The notes below the pieces were generated by a model. The model worked only from the letters and a program-made list of their open reading frames with translations. It was not told the origin of the DNA and ran no database searches. Made by a program: the position numbers and the translations under genes. This document shows positions 35,721-45,935 of a stretch of DNA of 64,000 bases, one piece after another. Numbering within the stretch: position 1 is the stretch's first letter; each line of letters starts with the position of its first letter. This stretch comes from Saprospiraceae bacterium (lineage in GTDB: Bacteria > Bacteroidota > Bacteroidia > Chitinophagales > Saprospiraceae). Location of the stretch: the NCBI GenBank assembly GCA_016718205.1, contig JADKEB010000003.1, forward strand, positions 62,001 to 126,000. Reading direction: 5' to 3'.

Positions 35721-36044
35721 TTTAAAGAATAGTAATAACCGGATAAATCGTATAATTTTATCAGGAATGCAATTCGCCGGATTTATGTCATAGTGTGTTC
35801 AGGATTCAGTGTTCAGTATTGATAATATTATTAAAACTATATCTTTTAGTCATCCTTATTATCGTTTTGCTCTTGAAGAAAATCAATCAATTTGGTAAGA
35901 TAATTTCTGATGCCTTGAAATGCCGATTCTCCGGGAAGATAATTTGCGAACTCAATAATTGATTAAAAGTTTCAAATATTCTGTGGATGTTCTGAATGAA
36001 ACAAAATTAAATAAATAAAAAATTCAAGGTTTAGGATAAAATAT
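35721..36044. other. Intergenic region with a possible gene remnant
   Basis: Between two convergent haloperoxidase genes. On the minus strand about 35849-35958 reads as a helical tail (NYLPGESAFQGIRNYLTKLI, then DFLQEQNDNKDD and a stop) with no start upstream. This may be the C-terminal leftover of a small lost gene. Nothing else is seen. Confidence 0.3.
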
Positions 36045-37418
36045 TCACTTCTGACCATCATTTTTTTGATTACTGAGCAGATGATAGTATTTCTTTAGTT
36101 TTGTTATTGACATCTTCCCCACTTCTTTTCCTTGCCATACTCCCTGAGCGATACCATCCCTGTAATGGATTCCGCCATAAAGCCTGGAAATTGATGCCTC
36201 CTCTGCTGCTTGTATAAAAGACTTAAACTTTCTGGTTGAAAGGCCAAATTCTATTTCGGTATCATCTATGAATGGAAATTTTGGACCAAAGATAGCAGTC
36301 AGCACTTGCGCACTGGCCGATGAAACCACAGAATGTCCCGAAACATATTCGGGAAATGGTGGTGTCTGCAGCAGTGGCCGCCATCTCGGGTCAAGCAAAA
36401 GATTAATTGCCGTCTCTGGTCGCACTCTGTCACTTCTGTACTTTTCATCCCAACAAGCTATAAAAGCATCGTGTATCGTGATTCCGACAATGGCGTGGAT
36501 GAGCACAGTTTGGCTTATGTTCATTTTTTTCTTTTTACATGCTATACCTGTGATACCCATCCAATGTCCACCAGGCGATATCTTCTTTATACCAAACTCC
36601 ACATGACCTATCTGCTGTACGGCAAATGGATTACAATCCCAGAACATGGCTATTTCCTGCTCCTTTTTGATACTTCGGTTACCCACTTCAAATGTTTCCA
36701 GCATCTGTCTGTAAAACGAACTGCTTTTATCCGTGCTGTAAGGTGCAGGTGGCTGAGGCTTGTACTGCTGAGCTGAATCCATTAAAAATGGTCTGATGGT
36801 TCTCCATTGTGGTTCTATAGGGGCCATAAATGCCGGTGCAGTGGGTTTCCAGTTTCCTGGATCAGATTTCGGAGTGTATCTTTCCAGGTTGTTCAATTGA
36901 AGAAATCCATCCGTTCTTGCCCATCTAACAATATGATCGGCTACTTGACCAGCAAGTGCCCCAGAATGTTTTCCTATTTCCAATTTTCCTGTGTGTGCAT
37001 GGTAGTTTTCCAGATATTGACTTATTTCACCAGAAAGCGTCGGGCCTGAGGGAAGCAATTTTTCAGCCGCCTTCAGCAATGCAAGATTTACAGCCACCGC
37101 AGGATCGATTTTTTTTATATCTACAGCATCTGAAAGCTTTAATTCCGGGAACTTCAATACTTCAGACATGGATGGATAATCCATAGAGTTGTAAACAGAA
37201 AGTACTTCGTATGCTGTAAGTGTGATATACCCATAATATCTGGCGGCTGCAACAGGAGATGTGACATCATTGACCATGACATCCGTGATTTTTTTCAGAG
37301 TGGCCACATATTCTTCTGCCGGCTTAATTTTTTTAGATTGGCAAAAAACCAAACTAATATTTAAAAAAGCAATAATTGCGATAATTAATCTTAAATGTGT
37401 CGTTTTCATTTTTTCCAA
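36045..37418 (-). CDS. Vanadium-dependent haloperoxidase/PAP2-type protein
   Basis: 457 residues with a signal peptide (about 1-26), so periplasmic or surface-located. The vanadate/phosphate-binding set is complete: Lys326 to Arg333-Pro334 (KYRSDRVRP), Ser360-Gly361-His362, Arg412 and His418. The start overlaps the end of the FG-GAP gene by 13 bases, indicating translational coupling in the susC-susD-FG-GAP-haloperoxidase unit. A second ATG four codons in (37409) is equally possible. Paralogue of 34228-35601; the conserved core around AFIACW, RP, PFPEYVSGHS and SRLYGGIHY is the same in both. Confidence 0.87.
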   Translation of the reverse strand: MEKMKTTHLRLIIAIIAFLNISLVFCQSKKIKPAEEYVATLKKITDVMVNDVTSPVAAARYYGYITLTAYEVLSVYNSMDYPSMSEVLKFPELKLSDAVDIKKIDPAVAVNLALLKAAEKLLPSGPTLSGEISQYLENYHAHTGKLEIGKHSGALAGQVADHIVRWARTDGFLQLNNLERYTPKSDPGNWKPTAPAFMAPIEPQWRTIRPFLMDSAQQYKPQPPAPYSTDKSSSFYRQMLETFEVGNRSIKKEQEIAMFWDCNPFAVQQIGHVEFGIKKISPGGHWMGITGIACKKKKMNISQTVLIHAIVGITIHDAFIACWDEKYRSDRVRPETAINLLLDPRWRPLLQTPPFPEYVSGHSVVSSASAQVLTAIFGPKFPFIDDTEIEFGLSTRKFKSFIQAAEEASISRLYGGIHYRDGIAQGVWQGKEVGKMSITKLKKYYHLLSNQKNDGQK

Positions 37419-40400
37419 CTGATTTTCAATGCCTTACCTGAATTGATGCCGGAAACTATAAACCTTTCTTTTTTTCCGTCAGTCATCACCTCAAGACTTC
37501 GGACACAACCTTTGATACTAAGTCCGGATTGCACCTGAGGCACATACTTAAAACTGCCTCTTGAATCACCGACCAACAGACAACCCATATTGGCATCTGT
37601 TCTTCCTATCTTTACACGGGTTTGCTCTACATTTCCAGCTAATAAAATATCCAAATGCCCGTCTCCGTTAAAATCTTCACATACAATACTATACACAGGT
37701 GAAAAATTGGCTTCCACTGGTAATTGGACATATCTGAATTTACCTCCTTCATTCAAAAACAGAGATGTGGACATATGGTTGGCAATCAGTTTTGGCGATT
37801 TTTCGATCTGCTCTTTGGAAAAAATATCTTCCAGCGAAGCTTTGCTATATGCATCATAAGTGACAAAACGTTGTCTCAACCCAACAATCTGATCTGTCAT
37901 CTCATCCCTTGATGCCATTGGATGTGATTTGCCCTGAATATAGTAACTCAATATAGGATCTAAGTAACCATTTTTGTCAAAATCGTCATAATACAATTCC
38001 ATGGGCTCTGACTCTGATGGTTTAAACTGGGCATTGTGTCCCCAATTGCCGGCAATGATATCCAAATCACCATCTTTATCGATGTCTGCCAATGTGATGG
38101 TTTTCCACCAACCTTGATATGATTTGTCAAAATATTGTTCAGTGACCTTTTTGAAAGTATTATTGCCCACAACAAATACTTCCAATCTCATCCAATCACC
38201 ACTTACTATCAATTCTTTTTTGCCATCTTTATTGATATCTTCCCATTTGGCATCGGTGACCATCCCAAGTTCTTTGAAAGCAGGTGCATACTGCTGCGTA
38301 CCATCTGTGAAGCTACCTTTGCCGTCATTGACCAGCAATAAACTACCTGGTGATAAGGGATACTTACCAGGTACTACCCTGCCACCAACAAATACATCCA
38401 AATCACCATCACCATCAAAATCGAGTGGAATCGCTACGCTGCCTGAATGGTTTTCTTTCGGGATCCTGCCGGGTTTTGCAAAAAAAGTTCCACCAGCATT
38501 CAGATAAAATCTGTCCTGGAGCAATTCATCAGATGGACCACCATAAAATCCTCCGGATACCACATACAAATCGAGATCTCCGTCACTATCGGCATCAAAA
38601 AGGGTAGCGTCAGTATCTTCATATTTTGCATCAGAACTAAAGTCTGGCTGTGATTGCGGTGCAAATGTTCCATTTTCCTTTTGAATCATCATGACACCTG
38701 CTTTTCCCGCTGAACCGCAGAAATAAATATCTTCAAAGTTGTCCTTATTGATATCACCGGTGGCTATTTTGGGTCCACTGTAAGATATCATATCCGGTAT
38801 CAAAGGCTGTAACTTAAAGTCATTTTTGGCAATTTCTCCATGAGTGTAAGGTATTGTCGTCTCATCAGTTTTAAAAACGGGACCCATGCTTATTTGATGG
38901 ATCAGTTCAGTTATGATACCACTTTTTTTGATTAGGATTGTGGTATTTATTTGGTCTTTTACGTCATAGAGTGATTGGACATTTCCATCTGGCCACCTCA
39001 CCGTGATGGAATCAATGTTATCATTTTTCAATCCAAAATGCAAGGGCACAGCCATAGATGACTGAAAACCGTGGACAGGATTATTCTCTTGCATCAAGAT
39101 GCCTGAAGTAGTAAAGATCGTGACCCTGGCACCAATAGCAAGGGTATTTTTATCTGAGGCACTCAGTGCTATTTTTAAAAACTGATTACCATTTTTTTGT
39201 TCTATACAATTATTTCTGTAGACTCCGGCCGGAGCATTCATCTTATTGTCAACGATATCCAGATCTCCATCATTGTCCAGGTCTGCATAGATCGCTCCAT
39301 GCGAAAAATCAGGCTTCTCAAATCCCCAATCCACTGATCTGTCTTTAAAAGTATAATTTCCGGTATTTTCGTAAATATAATTTCTTAAAGGGGTGGATCT
39401 GATCGTCTGCAACATCTTAAACATTTTGTTATCTGTTTTTCCCTGCAGGTGTTTAAGTCTTTCTGATGCATAAAATTTCATAAAATCCCTGTTGATCATG
39501 TCCCTCCCATAACCATTGGTCACATATAAATCCTTGAGCCCGTCATTATTAAAATCTGCAAACAAGGCTGACCATGACCAATCCGTATTAGATACACCAG
39601 CAACTTGACCAATTTCGCTAAAGCTTCCGTTTCCGTTATTTATTTGCAACATATTGCGCATAAGCTGATGATGAAATCCATTCTGCACCATATTGTTATA
39701 TAGCTCATAATTATCAGGCGCATAGAGCAGCTTTTGTCTGATATTGTCTTCAGGAAGCATGTCTAATGTAAAGATATCCTGCCACCCGTCATTGTTGATA
39801 TCAGCAATATCCACACCCATAGAAAAATTGGAAATATGGGAGATCTGTTCTTTCAGGCATTCCTTAAAGGTGCCGTTTTGGTTGTTCAGATACAGATAAT
39901 CTTCTTCGACATAGTCGTTTGTCACATAGATGTCCGGCCAGCCATCATTATTGATGTCTGCAATATTGACACCCAAGCCATATCCCAATGGATTGGAGAT
40001 GATGCCAGCTTTTTGTGTGATGTTGACAAACTTTCCATTTACATTTTCATATAATCTGTCTCCTGCGTCAGGATCTACCATTTTTTTTACAAAGGCGGCA
40101 TCAAAGTTTCTGAGATTTTTGATATTGTGATTCAGCACATACAAATCAAGGTCACCATCGCGATCCATATCAAAAAATACTGCGTGTGTGGTATGGCCAC
40201 TGTCATCCACTCCCATAGGAGCGGCTTTGTCAGTAAACGTGAGATTGCCGTTGTTGATAAAAAGCTGATTGTGCCTGTGCTGAGGGTCTACATCACCAGA
40301 ATAACAAACATATATGTCCAAAAACCCATCACCATTGACATCGGCCACAGAAACTCCTGTCTTCCAGCCCTTTTTCCCACCTGCACCTGATGATTTTGTG

Positions 40401-40711
40401 ATATCCTTAAACTTAAAATTGCCCAGGTTTAGAAATAATTTATTCTCAGCCAAATTTGCTGTAAAATAAATATCCACTAGTCCATCATTATTGAAGTCAC
40501 CGGCTGCTACTCCTCCACCATTGTAAAAGTACTCGTATGTAATGATATTGGCCTCCGGAGTTTCAGGCAGGGTATTTTCAAAGGTGATACCGGATTCGGC
40601 GGCAGATAATGTGGTAAACATCTTTTGCCCATGGGAGATATTGTGTATAAGACCCATAAGTATCACATTCAATATGGTGCTGAATGTAAGGTTTTTGATA
40701 GAAAATGACAT
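37406..40711 (-). CDS. FG-GAP/VCBS repeat protein with ASPIC/UnbV domain
   Basis: 1101 residues from ATG 40711 (the frame extends 30 bases further upstream). A signal peptide is followed by many FG-GAP/VCBS repeats with calcium-type loops such as DFNNDGLVDIYF, DVNGDGFLDIYV and DLDNDGDLDIVD, forming a beta propeller. An ASPIC/UnbV-like domain lies near residues 535-605 (IGARVTIFT...ITVRWPDGNVQSL), and a second propeller follows (about 650-1100). This resembles CRTAC1-like surface proteins common next to SusC/SusD genes. Likely a cell-surface binding protein. Its end overlaps the haloperoxidase start; a weak terminator separates it from susD. Confidence 0.9.
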   Translation of the reverse strand: MSFSIKNLTFSTILNVILMGLIHNISHGQKMFTTLSAAESGITFENTLPETPEANIITYEYFYNGGGVAAGDFNNDGLVDIYFTANLAENKLFLNLGNFKFKDITKSSGAGGKKGWKTGVSVADVNGDGFLDIYVCYSGDVDPQHRHNQLFINNGNLTFTDKAAPMGVDDSGHTTHAVFFDMDRDGDLDLYVLNHNIKNLRNFDAAFVKKMVDPDAGDRLYENVNGKFVNITQKAGIISNPLGYGLGVNIADINNDGWPDIYVTNDYVEEDYLYLNNQNGTFKECLKEQISHISNFSMGVDIADINNDGWQDIFTLDMLPEDNIRQKLLYAPDNYELYNNMVQNGFHHQLMRNMLQINNGNGSFSEIGQVAGVSNTDWSWSALFADFNNDGLKDLYVTNGYGRDMINRDFMKFYASERLKHLQGKTDNKMFKMLQTIRSTPLRNYIYENTGNYTFKDRSVDWGFEKPDFSHGAIYADLDNDGDLDIVDNKMNAPAGVYRNNCIEQKNGNQFLKIALSASDKNTLAIGARVTIFTTSGILMQENNPVHGFQSSMAVPLHFGLKNDNIDSITVRWPDGNVQSLYDVKDQINTTILIKKSGIITELIHQISMGPVFKTDETTIPYTHGEIAKNDFKLQPLIPDMISYSGPKIATGDINKDNFEDIYFCGSAGKAGVMMIQKENGTFAPQSQPDFSSDAKYEDTDATLFDADSDGDLDLYVVSGGFYGGPSDELLQDRFYLNAGGTFFAKPGRIPKENHSGSVAIPLDFDGDGDLDVFVGGRVVPGKYPLSPGSLLLVNDGKGSFTDGTQQYAPAFKELGMVTDAKWEDINKDGKKELIVSGDWMRLEVFVVGNNTFKKVTEQYFDKSYQGWWKTITLADIDKDGDLDIIAGNWGHNAQFKPSESEPMELYYDDFDKNGYLDPILSYYIQGKSHPMASRDEMTDQIVGLRQRFVTYDAYSKASLEDIFSKEQIEKSPKLIANHMSTSLFLNEGGKFRYVQLPVEANFSPVYSIVCEDFNGDGHLDILLAGNVEQTRVKIGRTDANMGCLLVGDSRGSFKYVPQVQSGLSIKGCVRSLEVMTDGKKERFIVSGINSGKALKISWKK

Positions 40712-40763
40712 ATTTAAATTCTTCACCACAAAGATAATCATAAAGTACGATATTTTGAAAAAT

Positions 40764-40795
40764 GAAAAAGCCGGACTTAATGGCCCAGCTTTTTC
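40764..40795 (-). terminator. Terminator or attenuator between susD and the FG-GAP gene
   Basis: On the minus strand AAAAAGCTGGGCC and GTCCGGCTTTTT form an imperfect stem with a short loop, followed by T. It lies 63 bases after the susD stop and could lower expression of the FG-GAP and haloperoxidase genes relative to susCD. Confidence 0.55.
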
Positions 40796-40857
40796 AATAT
40801 TTTTGATTACAAATAAGTTCCTGAAATTATGGAAATTATTTTATTTGTGGACTTAGA

Positions 40858-42426
40858 TTAATTACCGCCGTCCCACCACATTTTGGTCAAAAACTTATCA
40901 CCTCCCATTCTGTCCACTGCAGTTTTGTAATTGGCAGGATTTGATCCAGCTTCATTTTCCCAGTATCTGAGTCTTCTGGGAATGGTTGCGCCCTCTTCAG
41001 CATTAGGATCTTTAGTTGGAACTAATGCCGGAATACCGGTTCTTCTCCAGTTGCTCCATGCTTCGATATCATCAAGCCATGTAGCAGCCCAATATTCTTC
41101 ACTGATCAGTTTCAACCTGTCAGCTGTATTGGCAGCTCCAAACTTTCTTCCGGCAATATAAGCCGTAACGTCAGCAGCACTTCTGGCAAAAGAAGGATCA
41201 AAAGCTGTCCATTGATTAATGGCTGCAGTGACTCCATTGTTGAAGTGAGTTTCTGCATTAGAAGTAATCCATCCTCTTACAGCTGCTTCTGAGCACAATA
41301 ATTCTGTCTCTGCTGCTGTAATCAGGATATATGGATCTTGCCAATCCAAATATTTTAAGTTCAACATTGAAAACATTCTGACACCATTTTTGTCGAAATC
41401 CGCACCTTCAGCTGCTGTAAGTACAGTTTTAATATTTGATGATGTATATCCATTTGGCATACCTTTCTGCGCTGCAGGATTTACATTCCAGGATTTATCA
41501 TCTGCAGGAGTTCCAGTTCCGCCACTCACGATCATAAGTCGAGGATCATTCGTTGCTTTCATCCAGTCAACAAAAGTCTTACTAAGCTTACAGTCGTTGG
41601 AGTATTTATAAGTATTCCAGTATCCATCATTCAAGCCGTTTCTGTTTACACCCTGTGGACCTGAAAGATATTTGATAGTTCCATTATCAGCATTTGAAGT
41701 AATACCACCTGAGGCAAATGCTTCTACAAATACTGCCTTACCAGTAGCTTCATCCTTCTTCTGCATACGCATACCGATACGCATCAAAAGAGAATTGGCA
41801 AATTTTTTCCATTTTGCTATGTCTCCACCATAGATTGGATCCTGCTTTCCAAGTGTACCACCTGCAGCATTCAATTTGTCACGAGCTGCTTTGACATCTC
41901 TTACCAGCGCGGTATAAACATCTTTTTGGCTCTCATATTTAGGAAACCAGTTTTCCTGATTTTCCAAACCATAACCGGCCTGTGTGTATGGAATATCTCC
42001 ATACAAGTCTGTCATTCTGTGCATATTGAATGATCTCACAAGAGTGGCCGCAGCATTTAAGTTTGCCTGTTTTGCATCTCCATTAGTTTTGGAAATGACC
42101 TGAGACAAAAGTCTTACGACATCAGTAAATTGTCTCTCCATATAAGCACCACTGTAACCAGCATTATAAAAATACTTATCACCACTGAAATACCCTGCTG
42201 TAGAAGCAGTATGCTGAATCATTGGTGCTGCATAAAGCATCAATGCTCTGGTATTTTCATATTCACCACCCACTCTGAGTGTACCTAGTGTAAATAAATA
42301 TTGCATATCAATATCAGTTACAGCATTTGGGTCAACATTCAAATCTGCAAGTGCATCTTTGCTGCATGATTCCACCATCACTAATAAGGTAATGATCATC
42401 GAAAATTTTAAAAATATATTCTTCAT
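40858..42426 (-). CDS. SusD/RagB family lipoprotein (SusD-like_2 type)
   Basis: 522-residue outer-surface lipoprotein (lipobox VESC, Cys21) that captures substrate over its SusC pore. Early residues DALADLNVDPNAVTDID and the core segment FNMHRMTDLYGDIPYTQA are typical of the SusD-like_2 branch; the end YWENEAGSNPANYKTAV is also characteristic. Co-transcribed with the SusC gene upstream (37-base gap). The branch is often linked to proteins or peptides and to non-polysaccharide nutrients as well as glycans, so the substrate is open. Confidence 0.92.
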   Translation of the reverse strand: MKNIFLKFSMIITLLVMVESCSKDALADLNVDPNAVTDIDMQYLFTLGTLRVGGEYENTRALMLYAAPMIQHTASTAGYFSGDKYFYNAGYSGAYMERQFTDVVRLLSQVISKTNGDAKQANLNAAATLVRSFNMHRMTDLYGDIPYTQAGYGLENQENWFPKYESQKDVYTALVRDVKAARDKLNAAGGTLGKQDPIYGGDIAKWKKFANSLLMRIGMRMQKKDEATGKAVFVEAFASGGITSNADNGTIKYLSGPQGVNRNGLNDGYWNTYKYSNDCKLSKTFVDWMKATNDPRLMIVSGGTGTPADDKSWNVNPAAQKGMPNGYTSSNIKTVLTAAEGADFDKNGVRMFSMLNLKYLDWQDPYILITAAETELLCSEAAVRGWITSNAETHFNNGVTAAINQWTAFDPSFARSAADVTAYIAGRKFGAANTADRLKLISEEYWAATWLDDIEAWSNWRRTGIPALVPTKDPNAEEGATIPRRLRYWENEAGSNPANYKTAVDRMGGDKFLTKMWWDGGN

Positions 42427-42463
42427 ATTGTCTTTTTTATTTTAATAAATTAAATAATATGTC

Positions 42464-43252
42464 TTAAAAATTAGCCTGAAGGTTGATACCAAAATTTCTT
42501 GTCAACGGCATAGCAAAAAATTCAAGACCTTGAGCAGCACCTGATGAATTATATGCAGATTCTGGATCAATATTTGGTACATTTGACCAAAGTAAAGCCA
42601 AGTTACGACCAACTATTGAAAGTGATATTGACTCAAATGGAGTTTTTGACAACACACTTGCCGGAATTCTGTAACCAAATGATAATTCTCTCAATTTTCC
42701 ATAAGAAGCATCATAAGTTAGGTATTCAGTGATATCTGAATATCTGGACCAGTAGTTATCAACCCTGTCAGCAGGTATGGTCACATTGATAGGTGTAGTG
42801 CCGTCTGCTAATACTCCACTCACTTTAAGTGTACCATCTCTTCCTTCCAATGTTTCCTGATGGAGTCCCCATCTGTAAGCCCAAAAGTTTGTAGCGGAAA
42901 ATATCTTGCCACCTGCACGCATATCGATCAGGAAAGAGAGGTTGAAACCTTTATAACTGAATGAATTGGATAGACCGGCTGATGTCGGGTGAATACCTGT
43001 ACCAAGGATTTCAACAGCCGCACTTCTCAGTGGATATCCGCTTTCATCATACATTTTTACACCCTGAGCATTGGTTCTGTGTTTCCATCCTACAAGTGTT
43101 GACATAGGTTGACCGACTATTTGTCTAACTCTTTCACCCTGTCGAATTCTGGATTCTTCCAAATTGATCAATTGAATATCTTCACCTTTTGCATTTTTTC
43201 CTAAGTTGATGACCTCGCTTATGTTATTGGCAAAGTTGAGACAACATCCCAA
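42464..43252 (-). CDS. SusC/RagA outer membrane protein, C-terminal fragment
   Basis: Last third of the SusC gene that begins at 45617. It encodes beta-barrel strands and the terminal strand NFGINLQANF expected of an outer membrane protein. The frame is lost near 43242: the sequence needs one extra base (GATGTTGTC to GATGTTGGTC) to read FTWDVGLNFANNISE continuously with the middle fragment. The ATG used here as a start is accidental. Confidence 0.85.
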   Translation of the reverse strand: MGCCLNFANNISEVINLGKNAKGEDIQLINLEESRIRQGERVRQIVGQPMSTLVGWKHRTNAQGVKMYDESGYPLRSAAVEILGTGIHPTSAGLSNSFSYKGFNLSFLIDMRAGGKIFSATNFWAYRWGLHQETLEGRDGTLKVSGVLADGTTPINVTIPADRVDNYWSRYSDITEYLTYDASYGKLRELSFGYRIPASVLSKTPFESISLSIVGRNLALLWSNVPNIDPESAYNSSGAAQGLEFFAMPLTRNFGINLQANF

Positions 43253-44709
43253 GTAAAATCCTTATTTCTGATGATTCTTGCAGTTAGCAATAATTCAAAC
43301 CCTTTATTGGACAATTCCCCAATGTTTACCAAAGTGCTTCCAAATCCGGAAGTAGCTGAAATCCCCGCTGCAAGGATGTCGTCTGTAGTCTTTCTGTTGT
43401 AGTAGGCAATATCCAATCCAAATCTGTTATCTAAAAATCTCATATCCGCTCCGATCTCTATCTCAGTGGAAGTATATGGTTTAAGTCCCTGATTTGGAAT
43501 AGAGCCTTGAGAAATTTGTGCCAGGTTAGCACCATCATGACCTGTTCCTACTAAATTGTAAGTAAGTCCAAGTGCATACGGATTAGGTGCGCCACCGCCT
43601 ACCTGCGCCCATGAGGCTCTTACCTTTGCAAAAGAAAATAATGAAGGTAGCTTCACTGCTTCTGACAATATTGCACTCACACCAGCTGATGGATAGAATA
43701 ATGTATTATTTTCTTTAGGAAGTGTAGAGAATTGATCCTGACGACCGGTAAGATTTAAATACAACCAAGAATTGTATCCAATATTGGCCTGTCCAAAAAT
43801 GGAGTTTGTGCCAAATGCGCTGTATCCATAATTAACGGTAGCTGCTTCCACATTTCGTACACTATGGACAAATGGTACTACCAGGTTATTTCCACCACCA
43901 CCTTTTGTTTCGTTAGATGATCTTGACTTGGTACCTCCAGCCATATAATCCAGAGAAATCAATCCAAATTTTTTCTCACCACCTACGAAGATGTCGAAGT
44001 TGTCCTGTCTTACATTTTGGAAACTCTCATTATAATCTCCTCGTGCTTTGTATGCTGTACCATATGCTTCGCTGCTTGCTGCATCTCGGTTAGTCAGGTC
44101 CGTACCCGCTCTACCCATGACATACAACCAGTCAGTGAGATCATATCTTGCTGATGCATTTCCGAGCAATCTGTTGGTTACATCACTTCTGAAGAACTGA
44201 TGAGCAGCCCAATATGGATTGGTTGAAAAAATATTATTTTGATATCTCAACTCCGTACCATCCGGAAGTGCACCAAGTTTGTCGGTTTCACCCTTAATTA
44301 CACTATAAGGAATGTGTGCCGGTTTCAATGTTACTGAAAAATTGGCATTTCCAGGTGAGTCTGATAGTCTTGGTCTGTTCTTGACATTCTGGAAGGTATA
44401 TTGTGTTGTTAAGCTCAGAGTGAGTTTTTTTATCTGACTATTGATACTCAGATTGGCAGTGTGTCTTCTGAAGCTTGCATTGGGCATGATGTCAGAATTG
44501 CTCAAATCTGAAAGTGCCAGACGATATGTACCTGTTTCATTACCGCCACTGAATGCCAAAGAATTGTTGAAAGTAGCCCCAGTTCTGTAGAAATCATTGA
44601 TGTTTTCACCAAGGTGTGAATACGGTCTGGTTTTTCCATCAAACTGAATCACCTGGCTGCCGTCAAATTTTGCCCCCATGCCTGACTGCAAAGTTATCAA
44701 AGCGTCCAT
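43219..44709 (-). CDS. SusC/RagA outer membrane protein, middle fragment
   Basis: Middle part of the SusC gene: most of the 22-stranded barrel. It is separated from the N-terminal fragment by a missing base in the A run at 44721-44726 (six A on the coding strand, seven needed, giving GKKTNTQMDALITLQ) and from the C-terminal fragment near 43242. No internal stops. Confidence 0.85.
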   Translation of the reverse strand: MDALITLQSGMGAKFDGSQVIQFDGKTRPYSHLGENINDFYRTGATFNNSLAFSGGNETGTYRLALSDLSNSDIMPNASFRRHTANLSINSQIKKLTLSLTTQYTFQNVKNRPRLSDSPGNANFSVTLKPAHIPYSVIKGETDKLGALPDGTELRYQNNIFSTNPYWAAHQFFRSDVTNRLLGNASARYDLTDWLYVMGRAGTDLTNRDAASSEAYGTAYKARGDYNESFQNVRQDNFDIFVGGEKKFGLISLDYMAGGTKSRSSNETKGGGGNNLVVPFVHSVRNVEAATVNYGYSAFGTNSIFGQANIGYNSWLYLNLTGRQDQFSTLPKENNTLFYPSAGVSAILSEAVKLPSLFSFAKVRASWAQVGGGAPNPYALGLTYNLVGTGHDGANLAQISQGSIPNQGLKPYTSTEIEIGADMRFLDNRFGLDIAYYNRKTTDDILAAGISATSGFGSTLVNIGELSNKGFELLLTARIIRNKDFTWDVVSTLPIT

Positions 44710-45617
44710 TTGGGTGTTGGTTTTTTACCATCAAAACCTTGTCCATATTGATTTTGGAAATCAGTTCGGTCTATTGCCTTATCAGTTGTAATATTGGAAT
44801 TAAACTGAACGCCCATCCCTTTTCTGGCTTTTCCGGATTTTGTGGTTATGAGTATCACACCATTTGCTGCTCTTGCACCATAAAGTGCTGCTGCAGTATT
44901 TCCTTTAAGAACAGACATACTTTCAATGTCATCAGGATTGATTGCTGACAATCCGTCACCACCATCATTACCACCCCAAAGTCCTGCTTGTCCAAAGTTA
45001 CCACTTTCCATCGGCACTCCATTGATGACGTACAAAGGCTGGTCATTACCTCCTAAATTAGACCCACCTCGAATCACCACTCTGGTAGATCCTGCAGCTC
45101 CTGAAGCTGGTGGTGCCACACTTACACCTGCAATCTTACCGGTAAGTGCGTTACCTACGTTGGCTGTTCTTACCTCCTGAAATTTTTCTCCACCCAACTG
45201 GGTTACAGAAAATGGAAGTGCTTTTTTCGCTCTGTTCATACCAAAGGCTGTTACTACGACTTCCTCCAAGGCTGTACCTTCAGTAAGTGCTAATGTGAGG
45301 CCGGATTCAGTACCGGTGACATTAATGTCCTGCGTAGTGAACCCAATGTAAGAAACCTCAAGTACTGCCGGAGTTTTGGTCAGTTTCAGACTGAAATTAC
45401 CATCTACATCGGTGATGGTACCGTTTGAAGTACCTTTTTCGAGTACTGACGCTCCGATCAAAGGAGAGCCATCTTTTTCTGATGTGATGGTTCCTGACAC
45501 CATCTGAGCATTAATGCTCAAAGTGGCCATCACCATCATCAGACATGAAACAAAAGTCTTCGCTTTGTCAAAACGAAAAACTCTGTCCGCCAAATTTTGC
45601 ATAAAATTTTTTGTCAT
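44697..45617 (-). CDS. SusC/RagA TonB-linked outer membrane protein, N-terminal fragment
   Basis: Signal peptide (about residues 1-38), then the carboxypeptidase-like CNA-B domain (about 40-115; GTITSEKDGSPLIGASV) and the plug domain (about 120-240) with the SusC signature ARAANGVILITTKSG. The TonB box is probably EEVVVTAFG near 115-123. With the next two fragments it makes a receptor of about 1050 residues that imports a ligand delivered by the SusD at 40858. First gene of the susC-susD-FG-GAP-haloperoxidase unit. Confidence 0.88.
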   Translation of the reverse strand: MTKNFMQNLADRVFRFDKAKTFVSCLMMVMATLSINAQMVSGTITSEKDGSPLIGASVLEKGTSNGTITDVDGNFSLKLTKTPAVLEVSYIGFTTQDINVTGTESGLTLALTEGTALEEVVVTAFGMNRAKKALPFSVTQLGGEKFQEVRTANVGNALTGKIAGVSVAPPASGAAGSTRVVIRGGSNLGGNDQPLYVINGVPMESGNFGQAGLWGGNDGGDGLSAINPDDIESMSVLKGNTAAALYGARAANGVILITTKSGKARKGMGVQFNSNITTDKAIDRTDFQNQYGQGFDGKKPTPKWTL

Positions 45618-45935
45618 GCTTTAATGAATTTAAATTGTTAATATTTGATGATTAAAAAGAATTTACTAAATACAATTAATTGAATTTTAATCAATTACAA
45701 AAATTAAAGAGCCACATTTGATTGTCCCCTACATTACTTAACGTGACGCTAACACAAAATGCTGCGTCAAATGTAACAATGTTTGTGATAATCGAAAAAT
45801 TTTTAAGACAATTTTTTATTTTTGTTCTCGAGCACAGTTAAACTGTTCGCCTGCCCAATGAGTACATTTAATCATAAATGGTGGGTTGTAAAGTACATGT
45901 GTTCAAAAGATTTTACTTATATCTGATGATCACCA
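45618..45935. other. Upstream region of the susC unit, no gene seen
   Basis: 318 bases, AT-rich next to susC. It should contain the promoter of the minus-strand unit, but no TAnnTTTG box is convincing. No terminal repeats or hairpins of note. Confidence 0.4.

Noticed and set aside
34228..37418. Haloperoxidases as duplicated copies of one gene by recent inverted duplication
   Set aside because: Outside the active-site motifs the two proteins differ strongly, so the duplication is old or they were gained separately.
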